Assembly: GCA_030039695.1 (NCBI GenBank)
Contig: JASHVB010000585.1
Coordinates: 1 to 8,315 of the forward strand
Reading direction: 5' to 3'
Length of the DNA: 8,315 bases
DNA from: Acetobacteraceae bacterium
GTDB lineage: Bacteria > Pseudomonadota > Alphaproteobacteria > Acetobacterales > Acetobacteraceae
Shown here in pieces: positions 1 through 6,563 of the stretch. The stretch's first letter is position 1. Each line of letters begins with the position of its first letter. The position numbers were made by a program, and so were the translations under genes. The notes under the pieces are model-generated. The model saw nothing but the letters and a program-made list of their open reading frames with translations, had not been told where the DNA came from and ran no database searches.

Positions 1-294
1 CGATATGGCGCACGCATTGTCGTGGCCGATCGCTGGTATGCTTCGAGCAAGACCTGTTCTTGCTGCGGCGTCATCAAGCAGACGCTGGCCTTGGCGGAAA
101 GGACGTTCCGCTGTGATGACTGTGATTTCGAGGTCGGGCGTGATCTGAACGCGGCCCGCAACCTCGCTGGCTTGGCCGCAAGTTCTGCGGTCTCAGCTTG
201 TGGAGAGGCACGCTCTGGCGCGAACCGCAAGGCTCGCGTGAAACGAGCTTCCGTGAAGCAGGAACCAAAACCTGATCTGCCATGGGCAGCCTGA
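1..294 (+). CDS. tnpB: TnpB (IS200/IS605 OrfB family) RNA-guided nuclease, C-terminal part only
   Basis: The gene is open from the window edge, so its start lies outside; the GTG at 22 is internal. About 97 C-terminal residues remain. They begin RYGARIVVADRWYASSKTC, a standard run-up to the TnpB zinc ribbon. The ribbon cysteines are visible as CSCCG (bases 55-69) and CDDC (112-123). They are followed by RDLNAARNL, whose Asp (codon 142-144) matches the last catalytic Asp of the RuvC nuclease site. The tail RVKRASVKQEP is typical of proteobacterial TnpB. In this family TnpB is a nuclease guided by an RNA made from the element's 3' end, and it helps retain the transposon. Whether the missing N-terminal part is intact, and whether a TnpA transposase lies upstream, cannot be seen. 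Family assignment is very secure; activity is unknown. Confidence 0.95.
   Translation, partial: RYGARIVVADRWYASSKTCSCCGVIKQTLALAERTFRCDDCDFEVGRDLNAARNLAGLAASSAVSACGEARSGANRKARVKRASVKQEPKPDLPWAA
250..265 (+). repeat. 16-bp direct repeat, copy 1 (TnpB SVKQE codons)
   Basis: TCCGTGAAGCAGGAAC occurs here and again, identically, at 1227-1242. In both places it reads SVKQE in a TnpB-like tail. Shared ancestry of two tnpB ends explains it most simply. It could also mark a recombination or insertion event inside one tnpB tail. Confidence 0.85.
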
Positions 295-340
295 TGGCGC
301 TTGTCAGATTTCATGAGGTTTCGGAGAACGGTTACGCCAC
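250..340 (+). mobile_element. Putative right end / omega-RNA 3' region of the first TnpB element
   Basis: TnpB elements end shortly after the tnpB stop codon, and the tail of the gene plus the right end is transcribed as the guide (omega/re) RNA. Here the stop (292-294) is preceded by a small perfect hairpin, CTGCC-ATG-GGCAG (277-289). It is followed by the segment TTTCATGAGGTTTCGGAGAA (308-327), which from memory resembles the right ends of similar elements. The exact boundary cannot be set without comparing another copy. If the element ends near 340, the next bases would act as guide. This is inference from family behaviour. Confidence 0.4.
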
Positions 341-344
341 GGCC

Positions 345-1199
345 GTCACCCTGCACGCAACGTGCCTCGATCTTGCGGCTTCGAATCGCCGATAGCCCGC
401 GCGGGCCGGCGTGGTTGGCGCCGGCCGGGGAACGCAAAGCCCGTTCTGACCCGGCTTTCAAACCGCGCGAGAGCATGGTGCTGCCGCACCTTCGGCGTTG
501 TCCGCGCGCGCGACGCCCTGTCGGTCGCCGCCTCCGCACGCGATGAAGCTGGCCGCATAACGAGCAGCACATTCGCTTGCCTACGCAGAGCGCGGCACGG
601 CCCCCGATACCATCGGTGTGCGATGATCGTCTGCTCGGTAGCCCCGCCGTTTCGTCGCCTTCCAGCAACAGCGGCTTGCGGTGCGTCTCGACGCCAAGCC
701 CCGGCAATGACAACGCCGCCAGCAACATCGAGAACGAGCGGAACGGCTTGCCGGGCGACACCGTCTCGGCCGTGGCGTGCCGCGCCACGATATGTCCCAA
801 GCCGTGAAGCACCGCGAGGCTCAGCGGTCGGAGCTTCTTCTGTCCGCCGTTTCGTGCGCAACGCCCCAACTGCTGTTCTCAGCGCATGCGCCCCTCTCAA
901 CGCACCGGTGAGGTAGTTCAGAGGCCGATGGGCGCTTGCCAGCATCACAGCGCACGCGCAGCGATGTCTGCTCTCCGCACGTCGGGCGTGAAGTTCGGCA
1001 CGCTCGTCCACGAGCATGGCAGGAAAGAACGCTGGCGGCAGCCCAGGCTCGCGTCGTGCGCGAATGACCCGCGCAACCCCCTCCTTTACGGAGGGGGCCG
1101 GGCGGGTCGGCAGCGTGTGCGCCGACCCTTGTTCGTCCGAGCCAGCCCCGGTACGAACGTTCGCATCGTCTGCCCCGGAGGACAATCATTCGGGGTCAG
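345..1199. other. Unassigned GC-rich stretch between two TnpB tails, no supported gene
   Basis: About 850 bases carry several long overlapping open frames on both strands, as expected by chance in GC-rich DNA. The longest are a 279-codon frame on the minus strand (1185-346) and a 184-codon frame on the plus strand (362-916). Their products are rich in Arg, Ala and Ser of low-complexity type. They show no domain I recognise, and I found no convincing ribosome binding site. One minus-strand stretch (about 807-580) reads somewhat more protein-like (GLGHIVARHATAETVSPGKP), but it is bounded by stops and could be a gene remnant. Position between two transposon ends suggests decayed or hitch-hiking mobile DNA. 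The only clear structure is the hairpin at 1077-1097. Confidence 0.5.
1077..1097. repeat. Perfect 8-bp inverted repeat (stem-loop)
   Basis: CCCCCTCC, a five-base loop TTTAC, then GGAGGGGG form a perfect GC-rich hairpin. No T-run follows on either strand, so it is a poor intrinsic terminator. It lies about 170 bases before the second TnpB right-end hairpin and may be a structural part of a mobile element end. Confidence 0.6.
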
Positions 1200-1226
1200 C
1201 CCGCGGAACCCTCTCCGATCGGCACG

Positions 1227-1242
1227 TCCGTGAAGCAGGAAC
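1227..1242 (+). repeat. 16-bp direct repeat, copy 2
   Basis: This is identical to 250-265 and again encodes SVKQE. The distance between the two copies is 977 bases, start to start. Confidence 0.85.
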
Positions 1243-1264
1243 TGCCGGTCGCGCGGCCGAGAAG

Positions 1265-1284
1265 CCCCGCCATTCGTGGCGGGG
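1265..1284. repeat. Right-end hairpin with TTCG loop
   Basis: This is a perfect 8-bp stem with a four-base TTCG loop, expected to be very stable as RNA or single-stranded DNA. In IS200/IS605 elements such subterminal hairpins are what the Y1 transposase recognises. It also lies 67 bases beyond the stop codon of the minus-strand autotransporter gene, so it could slow or end that transcript. No clear T-run follows on the minus strand. Confidence 0.65.
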
Positions 1285-1350
1285 TGCAGTTCACAAGAAC
1301 GTTGTGGACGGCCCGAGTTCGTGTGCACCGATCGATGCATTGTCGAGAAC

Positions 1351-4300
1351 TTATTGGATGATAATCTCGACCCGCCGGTTCTGAGGTTCGCGCACGCCAG
1401 GCCCGGTGGGGACGAGAAGGTTGGTTTGCCCAAAGCCGCGGATGAAAATGGCCGCAGACGGGACACCGTCACGGACCAGTTCGCCGGCAACTGCCCGCGC
1501 GCGGCGGACCGAGAGACCCATGTTGTAATGCGCCGTGCCCGAGGTATCGGTGTGGCCATCCACTGCGATCCGCGTATAGGCCACTCTGGTGGAGTTCTCG
1601 GCGGCCTCTCTGATGATCTGGCGCGCACGGTCAGTCAGTGTCGCTTTGTCCCAGTCAAAGAACACGAGATAGGAACGCGTCGCAACAGGAGCCGGCGCAG
1701 CAACAGGAGCCGCCACTAGCGGCGGCGGCGGATGGCCGAACGTCAGCCGAAGCCCAATGTCGCCCGTGACGCCCTGCCGCCGCCCGCCGTTGGTATCGCC
1801 GCCCACCGCAAACTCGTACCCGGCCTGAGCGTAGAAGCTCAGAAGATCGTTGACCTTGGTTGTCAGACCAGCGGCGAATTCCAACTGCGTCGATTCCTGC
1901 AGCAATGGCACTTGATCAACCCCGAACGTTGTCGTCGCCGCGCCACCCCAGTTCTGCCAGAGATTCGCGCGCGCATAGGGCTGCCACACCTGCCCGCCTG
2001 CGGTGATGATGGTGGACTGAGCGCGTAGACCGAGCCGCCCGGTCACGCCCGAAGTCGAGCCGAGCGCTACCTCGCCAAGACCGTCGAAGGCCTGCCTGAA
2101 GCTGGTATGCTGCCAGAGGATCTGCCCCTGCGGCTCGAGCATGACGCGCGGTCCGAGCGGCAGTGGGATCGGGTAGCCCGCCTCCAGCGACGTGATAATG
2201 CCCGAGCCGTTGGTCGGCAGATTGGCGAACTGTGTGACAGCGCTGCCGGTGTAGGCGGTGCCTTGCAGCACCGTGTCGAGATACCACCCACCCGGGCCGT
2301 AATGCGTCCAGTAGGCCCCACCGGAATAGGCGTAGAGATTCACGGTGCCGGTCCGCGCCGCCACATACCCGGTGGCTGCGGTGTTGGTGATCAGGCCGTT
2401 TACGTCCATAGCGGCATTGCCATAGGCGAAGTAGACGCCAGCCGCATCACGATGGCCGGGGATGAAACTGCCGCGCCAGAGATCGAACCCAGCCTGGACG
2501 CCGAACAGCCGGCCGGTGGTGCTCGGCTCAACGTAGGACTGGTAGCGGTTGTCGATCTGCTGGCCGAAGAAGCGGGCCCAGCCCGATTGGCCCCAACCCT
2601 CAGCGTCGGGACCGGCATTCTCGATGGTGAGCGTATCGCCGATGCGTTCATGCAGCGTGCCCAGCATCGTGAGCCCCATCTGCCGCGCGATCGGCTGCAC
2701 GACGCCATCGGTGGCGAGTTCCGGACCGATGATCGGATAGACTCCCGCCACCAGCGGTTCTGGCGGCGGATCGGTCGGGAACGGGTTGGTCGGGACCACG
2801 GACAGCCCGGCCCCCTGTGCCGTCGCAGGTTCGGGAGGGTCCGGCACCCCCTCTGGCACCGCCTGCGGCGCGATTCCCGGCGGCGTGGGTGCTGGTAGGT
2901 TCTCACCGGGCGTGGGCTCGAAGGGTGGCTCAGGCTCCGGTTGTCCTTGCCCGCTGATAACAAAGCTGTTCCGCAGGAAGAAGCTCTGCGGGTCGGTGCC
3001 CTCGACACCGCCGCGGTATAGGTCATAGGTGAACGCGCCTGCACGCACCTCGCCGACCAGCTCAAAGGCGTGCTCCGCGGTAGTGGCGCCGTTCTCCGCG
3101 ATTACGACCGGGATACCGTTCTCAAACGTCTGAGCTCCCGGGCCACCGACGTTATCAATCCTGATGCCGGTCGTGCCGGTGGCCGTGCCGCCATTAATCA
3201 CGAGTTTGTCCGACGGCGAATCGTCGCTGGCGAGATAGGTGTTGAGGACGAGGAGGCCGTTGTTGCCGACATAGCTGCCGTTGACGATCAGTTGCGTGTT
3301 CGGATCGCCATGCGTGAAAATTGTACCCGCGTTCTCGATGCCCGGCAGCTCCTGATCGAAGCCCATCAAATCGAGCGTGCCGTCAGGGTCGACGATGTGC
3401 ACCGACTTCGGGCTGAAAGCGTTCTCCACACCGGCCGCCAGGGTGCCGGCCTCCACATTGGTCTGCCCCGAATAGACGTTGTTGGCAGTCAGCAACGTCG
3501 TGCCGGAGCCGATCTGGTTCACCGCCCCCGCTCCCGAGATCAACCCCGCAAAGGTCACGACATCGCTGCGATCGAAGGTCAGCGTCCCGTTGTCGGCGAC
3601 GTCGCCTATGATGCTGCCGCTGGCACCGCCGTCGCCCAGCTGCAGGGTGCCGGCCGTAATCGTGGTACCGCCTGCATAGGTGTTGTCGGCAGTCAGGATC
3701 GTGGTGCCGGGCCCAATCTGCGCGACGGCGCCCGCGCCGGAGATCATCCCGGCAAAGGTTGGCGCGTCGCTGCGGTCGAAGATCAACGTGCCATTGTCGG
3801 CAACGTCACCGATGATGCTACCAGCCGCACCACCGTTGCCAAGCTGCAGCGTGCCGGCAGCGATTGTGGTGCCGCCAGCGTAGCTGTTCTCGCCGGTCAA
3901 TATCAAGTTACCGCTGCCAGTTTTCGCCAGCGCGCCAGGCCCGGTCATGCCTTGCGCGACGGTCGAGGTGAAGCCTTGCGTGTTGATCGTGCCGCCCGGG
4001 GCATCGATCGTGATGGGGCGTGTTGCGGACAGATCGTAGCTCGCGTTGAACTGGAACGTGCCACCATTGAAAGTGAGCGGACCCGATGCCACGCCGAGGG
4101 CACTGTCCGCGCCAGTGGCAAGCGTTCCGCTGTTAATGATGGTACCGCCTGAATAGGTATTGGCGGCTGTCAGCGTCGTCGTGCCCGTCCCGTTCTGTGC
4201 GATCTGGCCGCTACCGCTGATGACATTGGCGAATGTCACGCTGTCGGCCCGGTTGAAGGCAACAGTCCCATTATCGGTAATATTCTTTGCAAGACTGCCG

Positions 4301-5490
4301 GAAGTACCGCCGTTGCCGAGCTGCAGGGTGGCTCCCCCATTGACGGTCATGGAGCCAGTGAATGCCGAAGAATTGCCGGTCAGCGTCAGCGTTCCTTGCT
4401 GGACCACAGCCGCCAAACCGCTCGGTTTTGTGGTGCTCAGGCTCCCAGTAATCACCCATTCACCCGTGCCGACCTTGGTCAGCGTATTGAAGCCGCTCAA
4501 TTGCCCGTTGATCGTGCCGGGCGGCAGGCTGCTGTCCGCGTTCAGGATCAGCGCATCCGTGCCGCTGCCAGCACTCAGATTGCCGGTGATGGTCGATCCT
4601 GAGAACAGCTCGACCGTGTCATTGCCGTTGCCCATGACGAGGTTGCCGTTCACGGTGGCACCGACCTCGTTAGCGAAAAACACATTCTGCGCGGTACCCG
4701 GAGTTTCGGCGATAGCCTGGGTGATCCGTGCCGAATTCGGACCTGGTGCGGCGGTGATCGTGCCGTAATTGAAGATCAGGGTACCATAAGTGCCGGCGAC
4801 GCCGGGGACGGTCAGAGCGGTACTTCCTCCGATGCTGGAGGTGTTCTGCAGGAAAATCGCCGCGCTGGTGTTGCTGTAGAGCGTGCCGTAGTTGATGATG
4901 GTATTGCCGAAGCCTTGGACATTGATCGCCTCGGCATTCGGATTGGGCGTGCCCGTGGCGCCGGCGACCGCCTGGACGATGGCGCCAGCCTCGATGGTCA
5001 TCGTATTGTTGGCGCCGAATTGCACCGTGTCGGGACCGGTATTGTAGCCGCCCCCGGCCACCGTGTTGCCATTTGTCGTGGTTGTCGTGACCTGTGCGCC
5101 CGCTCCGATGTTTATCGTGTTGTTGTTTCCTAAGCTGATTGAACTGAAGTTTGTTTCACTGATCGTCGCTCCAGCCCCAACGTTCAGCGTCTTATTGTTG
5201 TCCGAGCTTCCCGTGCCCACGCCGAACCCTGAGGCATTTGCCGTGCTGCCCGAGCATGTGTACGTCGATGCGTTCAAAGAACAGCTCGCGAGAGCCGCAG
5301 GAATATGCGAAACCCCGCAAGCCAACATAACACCAACAATGATCAGGAAAGTCCGCGCTGACTTCGCGACAGGGGTACCGATTCGGACCAGCCGCGCCGC
5401 GTCTGCCGTGAGGCGAACATAAGCCAACATCGCAGCGGCCGCCGGGGCCACGCCGGAAAGCTGGTGTTGTCGGCCAGAGCAGACCCGCAT
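1351..5490 (-). CDS. Autotransporter (type Va) with C-terminal OmpA-like peptidoglycan-binding domain, 1379 aa
   Basis: The chain begins with a long N-region signal peptide (hydrophobic core FLIIVGVMLACGV, residues 48-60, probable cut after ALA at 68). The passenger, 69 to about 850, is rich in Gly, Thr and Asn. It carries autotransporter-associated strand repeats (for example TGSGNLILTGENSYAGGTT at 524-542) and a pertactin-like end (767-845). A proline-rich linker (850-912) and a predicted helix lead into the barrel (about 965-1251), which ends DIGLRLTF. A second Pro/Ala linker joins an OmpA-like domain (1273-1379). Its HTD Asp1315 and Arg1330 are 15 residues apart and match the diaminopimelate-binding pair of Acinetobacter OmpA. 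The ATG has an AAGGAG site seven bases upstream. The gene stands alone and convergent to the TnpB remnant. The passenger's function is unknown; adhesion is a guess. I see no protease motif. Confidence 0.93.
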   Translation of the reverse strand: MRVCSGRQHQLSGVAPAAAAMLAYVRLTADAARLVRIGTPVAKSARTFLIIVGVMLACGVSHIPAALASCSLNASTYTCSGSTANASGFGVGTGSSDNNKTLNVGAGATISETNFSSISLGNNNTINIGAGAQVTTTTTNGNTVAGGGYNTGPDTVQFGANNTMTIEAGAIVQAVAGATGTPNPNAEAINVQGFGNTIINYGTLYSNTSAAIFLQNTSSIGGSTALTVPGVAGTYGTLIFNYGTITAAPGPNSARITQAIAETPGTAQNVFFANEVGATVNGNLVMGNGNDTVELFSGSTITGNLSAGSGTDALILNADSSLPPGTINGQLSGFNTLTKVGTGEWVITGSLSTTKPSGLAAVVQQGTLTLTGNSSAFTGSMTVNGGATLQLGNGGTSGSLAKNITDNGTVAFNRADSVTFANVISGSGQIAQNGTGTTTLTAANTYSGGTIINSGTLATGADSALGVASGPLTFNGGTFQFNASYDLSATRPITIDAPGGTINTQGFTSTVAQGMTGPGALAKTGSGNLILTGENSYAGGTTIAAGTLQLGNGGAAGSIIGDVADNGTLIFDRSDAPTFAGMISGAGAVAQIGPGTTILTADNTYAGGTTITAGTLQLGDGGASGSIIGDVADNGTLTFDRSDVVTFAGLISGAGAVNQIGSGTTLLTANNVYSGQTNVEAGTLAAGVENAFSPKSVHIVDPDGTLDLMGFDQELPGIENAGTIFTHGDPNTQLIVNGSYVGNNGLLVLNTYLASDDSPSDKLVINGGTATGTTGIRIDNVGGPGAQTFENGIPVVIAENGATTAEHAFELVGEVRAGAFTYDLYRGGVEGTDPQSFFLRNSFVISGQGQPEPEPPFEPTPGENLPAPTPPGIAPQAVPEGVPDPPEPATAQGAGLSVVPTNPFPTDPPPEPLVAGVYPIIGPELATDGVVQPIARQMGLTMLGTLHERIGDTLTIENAGPDAEGWGQSGWARFFGQQIDNRYQSYVEPSTTGRLFGVQAGFDLWRGSFIPGHRDAAGVYFAYGNAAMDVNGLITNTAATGYVAARTGTVNLYAYSGGAYWTHYGPGGWYLDTVLQGTAYTGSAVTQFANLPTNGSGIITSLEAGYPIPLPLGPRVMLEPQGQILWQHTSFRQAFDGLGEVALGSTSGVTGRLGLRAQSTIITAGGQVWQPYARANLWQNWGGAATTTFGVDQVPLLQESTQLEFAAGLTTKVNDLLSFYAQAGYEFAVGGDTNGGRRQGVTGDIGLRLTFGHPPPPLVAAPVAAPAPVATRSYLVFFDWDKATLTDRARQIIREAAENSTRVAYTRIAVDGHTDTSGTAHYNMGLSVRRARAVAGELVRDGVPSAAIFIRGFGQTNLLVPTGPGVREPQNRRVEIIIQ
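3463..3666 (-). repeat. 204-bp passenger repeat, copy C (residues 609-676)
   Basis: This is the second of two directly adjacent 68-residue units. By eye it matches its neighbour at 54 of 68 residues, with the core SIIGDVADNGTL shared exactly. It begins TTITAGTLQLGDGG and ends NNVYSGQ. Confidence 0.85.
3667..3870 (-). repeat. 204-bp passenger repeat, copy B (residues 541-608)
   Basis: This unit begins TTIAAGTLQLGNGG and ends DNTYAGG. It abuts copy C with no gap, which points to tandem duplication by unequal exchange or slippage. Confidence 0.85.
4144..4347 (-). repeat. 204-bp passenger repeat, diverged copy A (residues 382-449)
   Basis: This is the same 68-residue length without gaps, beginning TVNGGATLQLGNGG and ending NTYSGG. 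By eye 39 of 68 residues match copy B. It is separated from copy B by 91 residues of other strand-repeat sequence, so it is an older duplicate. Confidence 0.75.
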
Positions 5491-5535
5491 TCAGCGTCTC
5501 CTTAGCTGGTAAGCGTCTCCTCGCCCGTCGCCCAT
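5491..5535 (-). other. Possible 14-codon leader ORF abutting the autotransporter start
   Basis: An ATG at 5535-5533 opens MGDGRGDAYQLRRR and stops at TGA (5493-5491), directly next to the autotransporter ATG (TGA-ATG). Its own ribosome binding site is weak, and such a short frame can occur by chance. It is listed because direct abutment could allow coupled translation. Confidence 0.15.
5493..5521 (-). promoter_or_regulatory. Ribosome binding site of the autotransporter within a duplicated 10-bp motif
   Basis: On the minus strand AAGGAG (5503-5498) lies seven bases before the ATG at 5490 and fixes the start. The motif AGGAGACGCT occurs twice, at 5502-5493 and 5521-5512, 19 bases apart. The upstream copy is therefore a second Shine-Dalgarno-like site without its own good start codon at normal spacing. 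Confidence 0.75.
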
Positions 5536-6041
5536 TGAGCTCGCGTGGTTATGACCGTGGGCGGTTTCGACGGCGTCCAGTTGCGTCGCGGTCTGCGTGG
5601 CACACGCCAAACCGGTGGTGTGTTCTGATGGCGATCCTGGTGCCGCTGCTGCGGGCATTGTCACCGGCGTGGATGGCGGTTCCCGAGCCGGGAAGGCCGG
5701 CCTCGAACGATGAGCTGCAATGTGTGCCCGAGAACGCCGGCAATGGGGCGGGGCCGCCGCACGGCAGCGGGAGAAATCTACGCTGCTGGGTAAGGCAGCG
5801 GTTGGGCGCTCGGTTCGTCACGGACTTCGCACTTAAGATACGGCGTTGTGTTGGGGTGCAATTGCGCCTCGCCACACCCCTGGCTGCTGAGTGTGAACCT
5901 GCTTGTTCAATTTACGCAAGCGTAGGTCGGCTGGTGGGCCTCCATTGCCCGCCATACGACCACAGCGGCGACGGCCAAGCATCGGTTAGATGACTGTGAA
6001 CAATGCCGGAGCCTGCCACGCAGGCGAAATTGCCCACGACC

Positions 6042-6071
6042 TTCGGAATGCGCTCCTTCGGAATGCGCTCC
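6042..6071. repeat. Perfect 15-bp tandem duplication
   Basis: TTCGGAATGCGCTCC occurs twice with no gap (6042-6056 and 6057-6071). It lies just beside the imperfect palindrome 6070-6128. A perfect short duplication suggests a recent slippage event. Confidence 0.9.
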
Positions 6072-6128
6072 TTGGGGGAGGCGGGCTTCGCGTGTCATAA
6101 TCCCTCCCCTGCGCCTCTCCCCCAAAGG
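6070..6128. repeat. Imperfect long inverted repeat
   Basis: The left arm CCTTGGGGGAGGCG (6070-6083) pairs with the right arm 6112-6128, whose complement is CCTTTGGGGGAGAGGCG. The arms differ by one extra T and one extra AG. The loop is about 28 bases. It may be a dispersed intergenic palindrome or a factor-dependent transcript end downstream of the minus-strand operon. Confidence 0.55.
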
Positions 6129-6160
6129 ACAACCGCAATCCCTGTTTCCTGTCGGCAGCC

Positions 6161-6204
6161 CAGCGGACGAAGCAATCCCTGGCTTGGAACTGCATCGTCC
6201 GCTG
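6161..6204. repeat. Perfect 10-bp inverted repeat, dispersed-palindrome type
   Basis: CAGCGGACGA (6161-6170) and TCGTCCGCTG (6195-6204) form a hairpin with a 24-base loop. The flank GACGAAGCAATCCCTGG resembles, from memory, the GCGACGAAGCAATCC core of palindromic repeats scattered between genes of many alphaproteobacteria. It begins 22 bases beyond the stop codon of the 108-residue gene, so it may protect or end the operon transcript. It lacks the T-run of a classic terminator. Confidence 0.6.
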
Positions 6205-6226
6205 CGCTCCGCGCCAGGACAATTTG

Positions 6227-6553
6227 TTACGGCTTCGCCATCTCCAGCAGCGCCTGCAGATAGGCCTCGCCGCTCTCAGGCCACACATCGATGCCGATGC
6301 GCAGCCGGTAATCATGCGCACGCTGGGCGAAGTCGCTTATGTCGTCCGATTCGGCCAGCCAGTTACAGATTGCACCGAGTTCGCGATACAGCATCGATCC
6401 CTGCAACCCGCGCAGCTCATTTGCGAGTTTCTGCAATAATGCCGCCGCCGCGGCGCTTTTGCTGTCCTGCGGGTCCTGATCGACGCAGCGCAGCCGCCAT
6501 TCCGCGGCACGTTCCAGATCCTGCACTTCCGGTGGAGTGTCGTCCGTGCCCAT
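6227..6553 (-). CDS. Conserved-looking hypothetical protein, 108 aa, downstream of the HpaB homologue
   Basis: I cannot assign a function. The product looks soluble and almost entirely helical, with no signal peptide or membrane segment. It reads like a real protein: an acidic N-terminus (MGTDDTPPEVQDLERAAEWR), an Ala/Leu helix (SAAAAALLQKLANELRGL, 32-50), then an aromatic-rich middle (MLYRELGAICNWLAESDDIS) and RIGIDVWPESGEAYLQALL near the end. From memory, similar short proteins occur as hypotheticals in other alphaproteobacteria. It starts 10 bases after the monooxygenase stop, on the same strand, and is surely cotranscribed. A GGGAGG sequence lies only two bases before the ATG, an unusually short spacing. 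A role as accessory or partner of the enzyme is possible but unproven. Confidence 0.8.
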   Translation of the reverse strand: MGTDDTPPEVQDLERAAEWRLRCVDQDPQDSKSAAAAALLQKLANELRGLQGSMLYRELGAICNWLAESDDISDFAQRAHDYRLRIGIDVWPESGEAYLQALLEMAKP

Positions 6554-6555
6554 TG

Positions 6556-6561
6556 CCTCCC
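6556..6561 (-). promoter_or_regulatory. Ribosome binding site of the 108-aa gene, close-set
   Basis: GGGAGG on the minus strand lies two bases before the ATG (6553) and just after the TAG stop of the upstream gene (6566-6564). The tight spacing suggests that translation may depend partly on ribosomes finishing the upstream gene. Confidence 0.5.
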
Positions 6562-6563
6562 AC

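Larger units (their letters stand above)
1200..1290 (+). pseudogene. Remnant of a second tnpB 3' end with IS605-type right-end hairpin
   Basis: In one plus-strand frame this reads PAEPSPIGTSVKQELP, a typical TnpB C-terminal tail. It continues open through the hairpin CCCCGCCA-TTCG-TGGCGGGG (1265-1284) and ends in GCAGTTCAC. A tail followed directly by a CCCCGCC..GGCGGGG hairpin is a common layout of IS200/IS605 and IS1341-type right ends. No zinc ribbon or RuvC motif lies upstream, so the rest of this tnpB is gone or too decayed to see. The piece belongs to a different element copy from the one at 1-294, because the sequence after the shared SVKQE codons differs completely. Confidence is good for origin, moderate for the boundaries. 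Confidence 0.6.
5522..6226. other. Intergenic region upstream of the autotransporter, no supported gene
   Basis: About 700 bases separate the autotransporter start from the end of the 108-residue gene. Open frames exist on both strands (plus 5535-5993, minus 5875-5549), but their products show no domain or credible start site. The promoter of the autotransporter should lie here on the minus strand. One weak sigma70-like pair is TTGCAC (5861-5856) and TATCTT (5840-5835), with a 15-base spacer, shorter than ideal. The right part holds a 15-bp tandem repeat and two inverted repeats, listed separately. Confidence 0.5.

Noticed and set aside
362..916. 184-codon open frame on the plus strand
   Set aside because: Low-complexity Arg/Ala/Pro product with no motif and no start signal; it overlaps the frame above.
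346..1185. 279-codon open frame on the minus strand
   Set aside because: Arg/Ala-rich composition, no recognisable domain, overlaps equally long frames on other strands and has no good ribosome site; typical chance frame in GC-rich DNA.
2107..2898. 263-codon plus-strand frame
   Set aside because: It lies entirely antisense to the well-supported autotransporter gene and has no domain.
3463..3870. CRISPR-like or other non-coding repeat array
   Set aside because: The 204-bp units are in-frame coding repeats of a passenger domain, without spacers.
3070..4152. 360-codon plus-strand frame with apparent internal repeats
   Set aside because: It is the antisense shadow of the passenger repeats; its repeat pattern comes from the coding strand.
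5835..5861. Sigma70-like promoter for the autotransporter
   Set aside because: The -35/-10 pair has a 15-base spacer and lies about 345 bases from the start codon; too weak to list as a feature of its own.
5535..5993. 152-codon plus-strand frame upstream of the autotransporter
   Set aside because: No domain, no convincing ribosome binding site, and unbalanced composition; kept only as part of the intergenic description.
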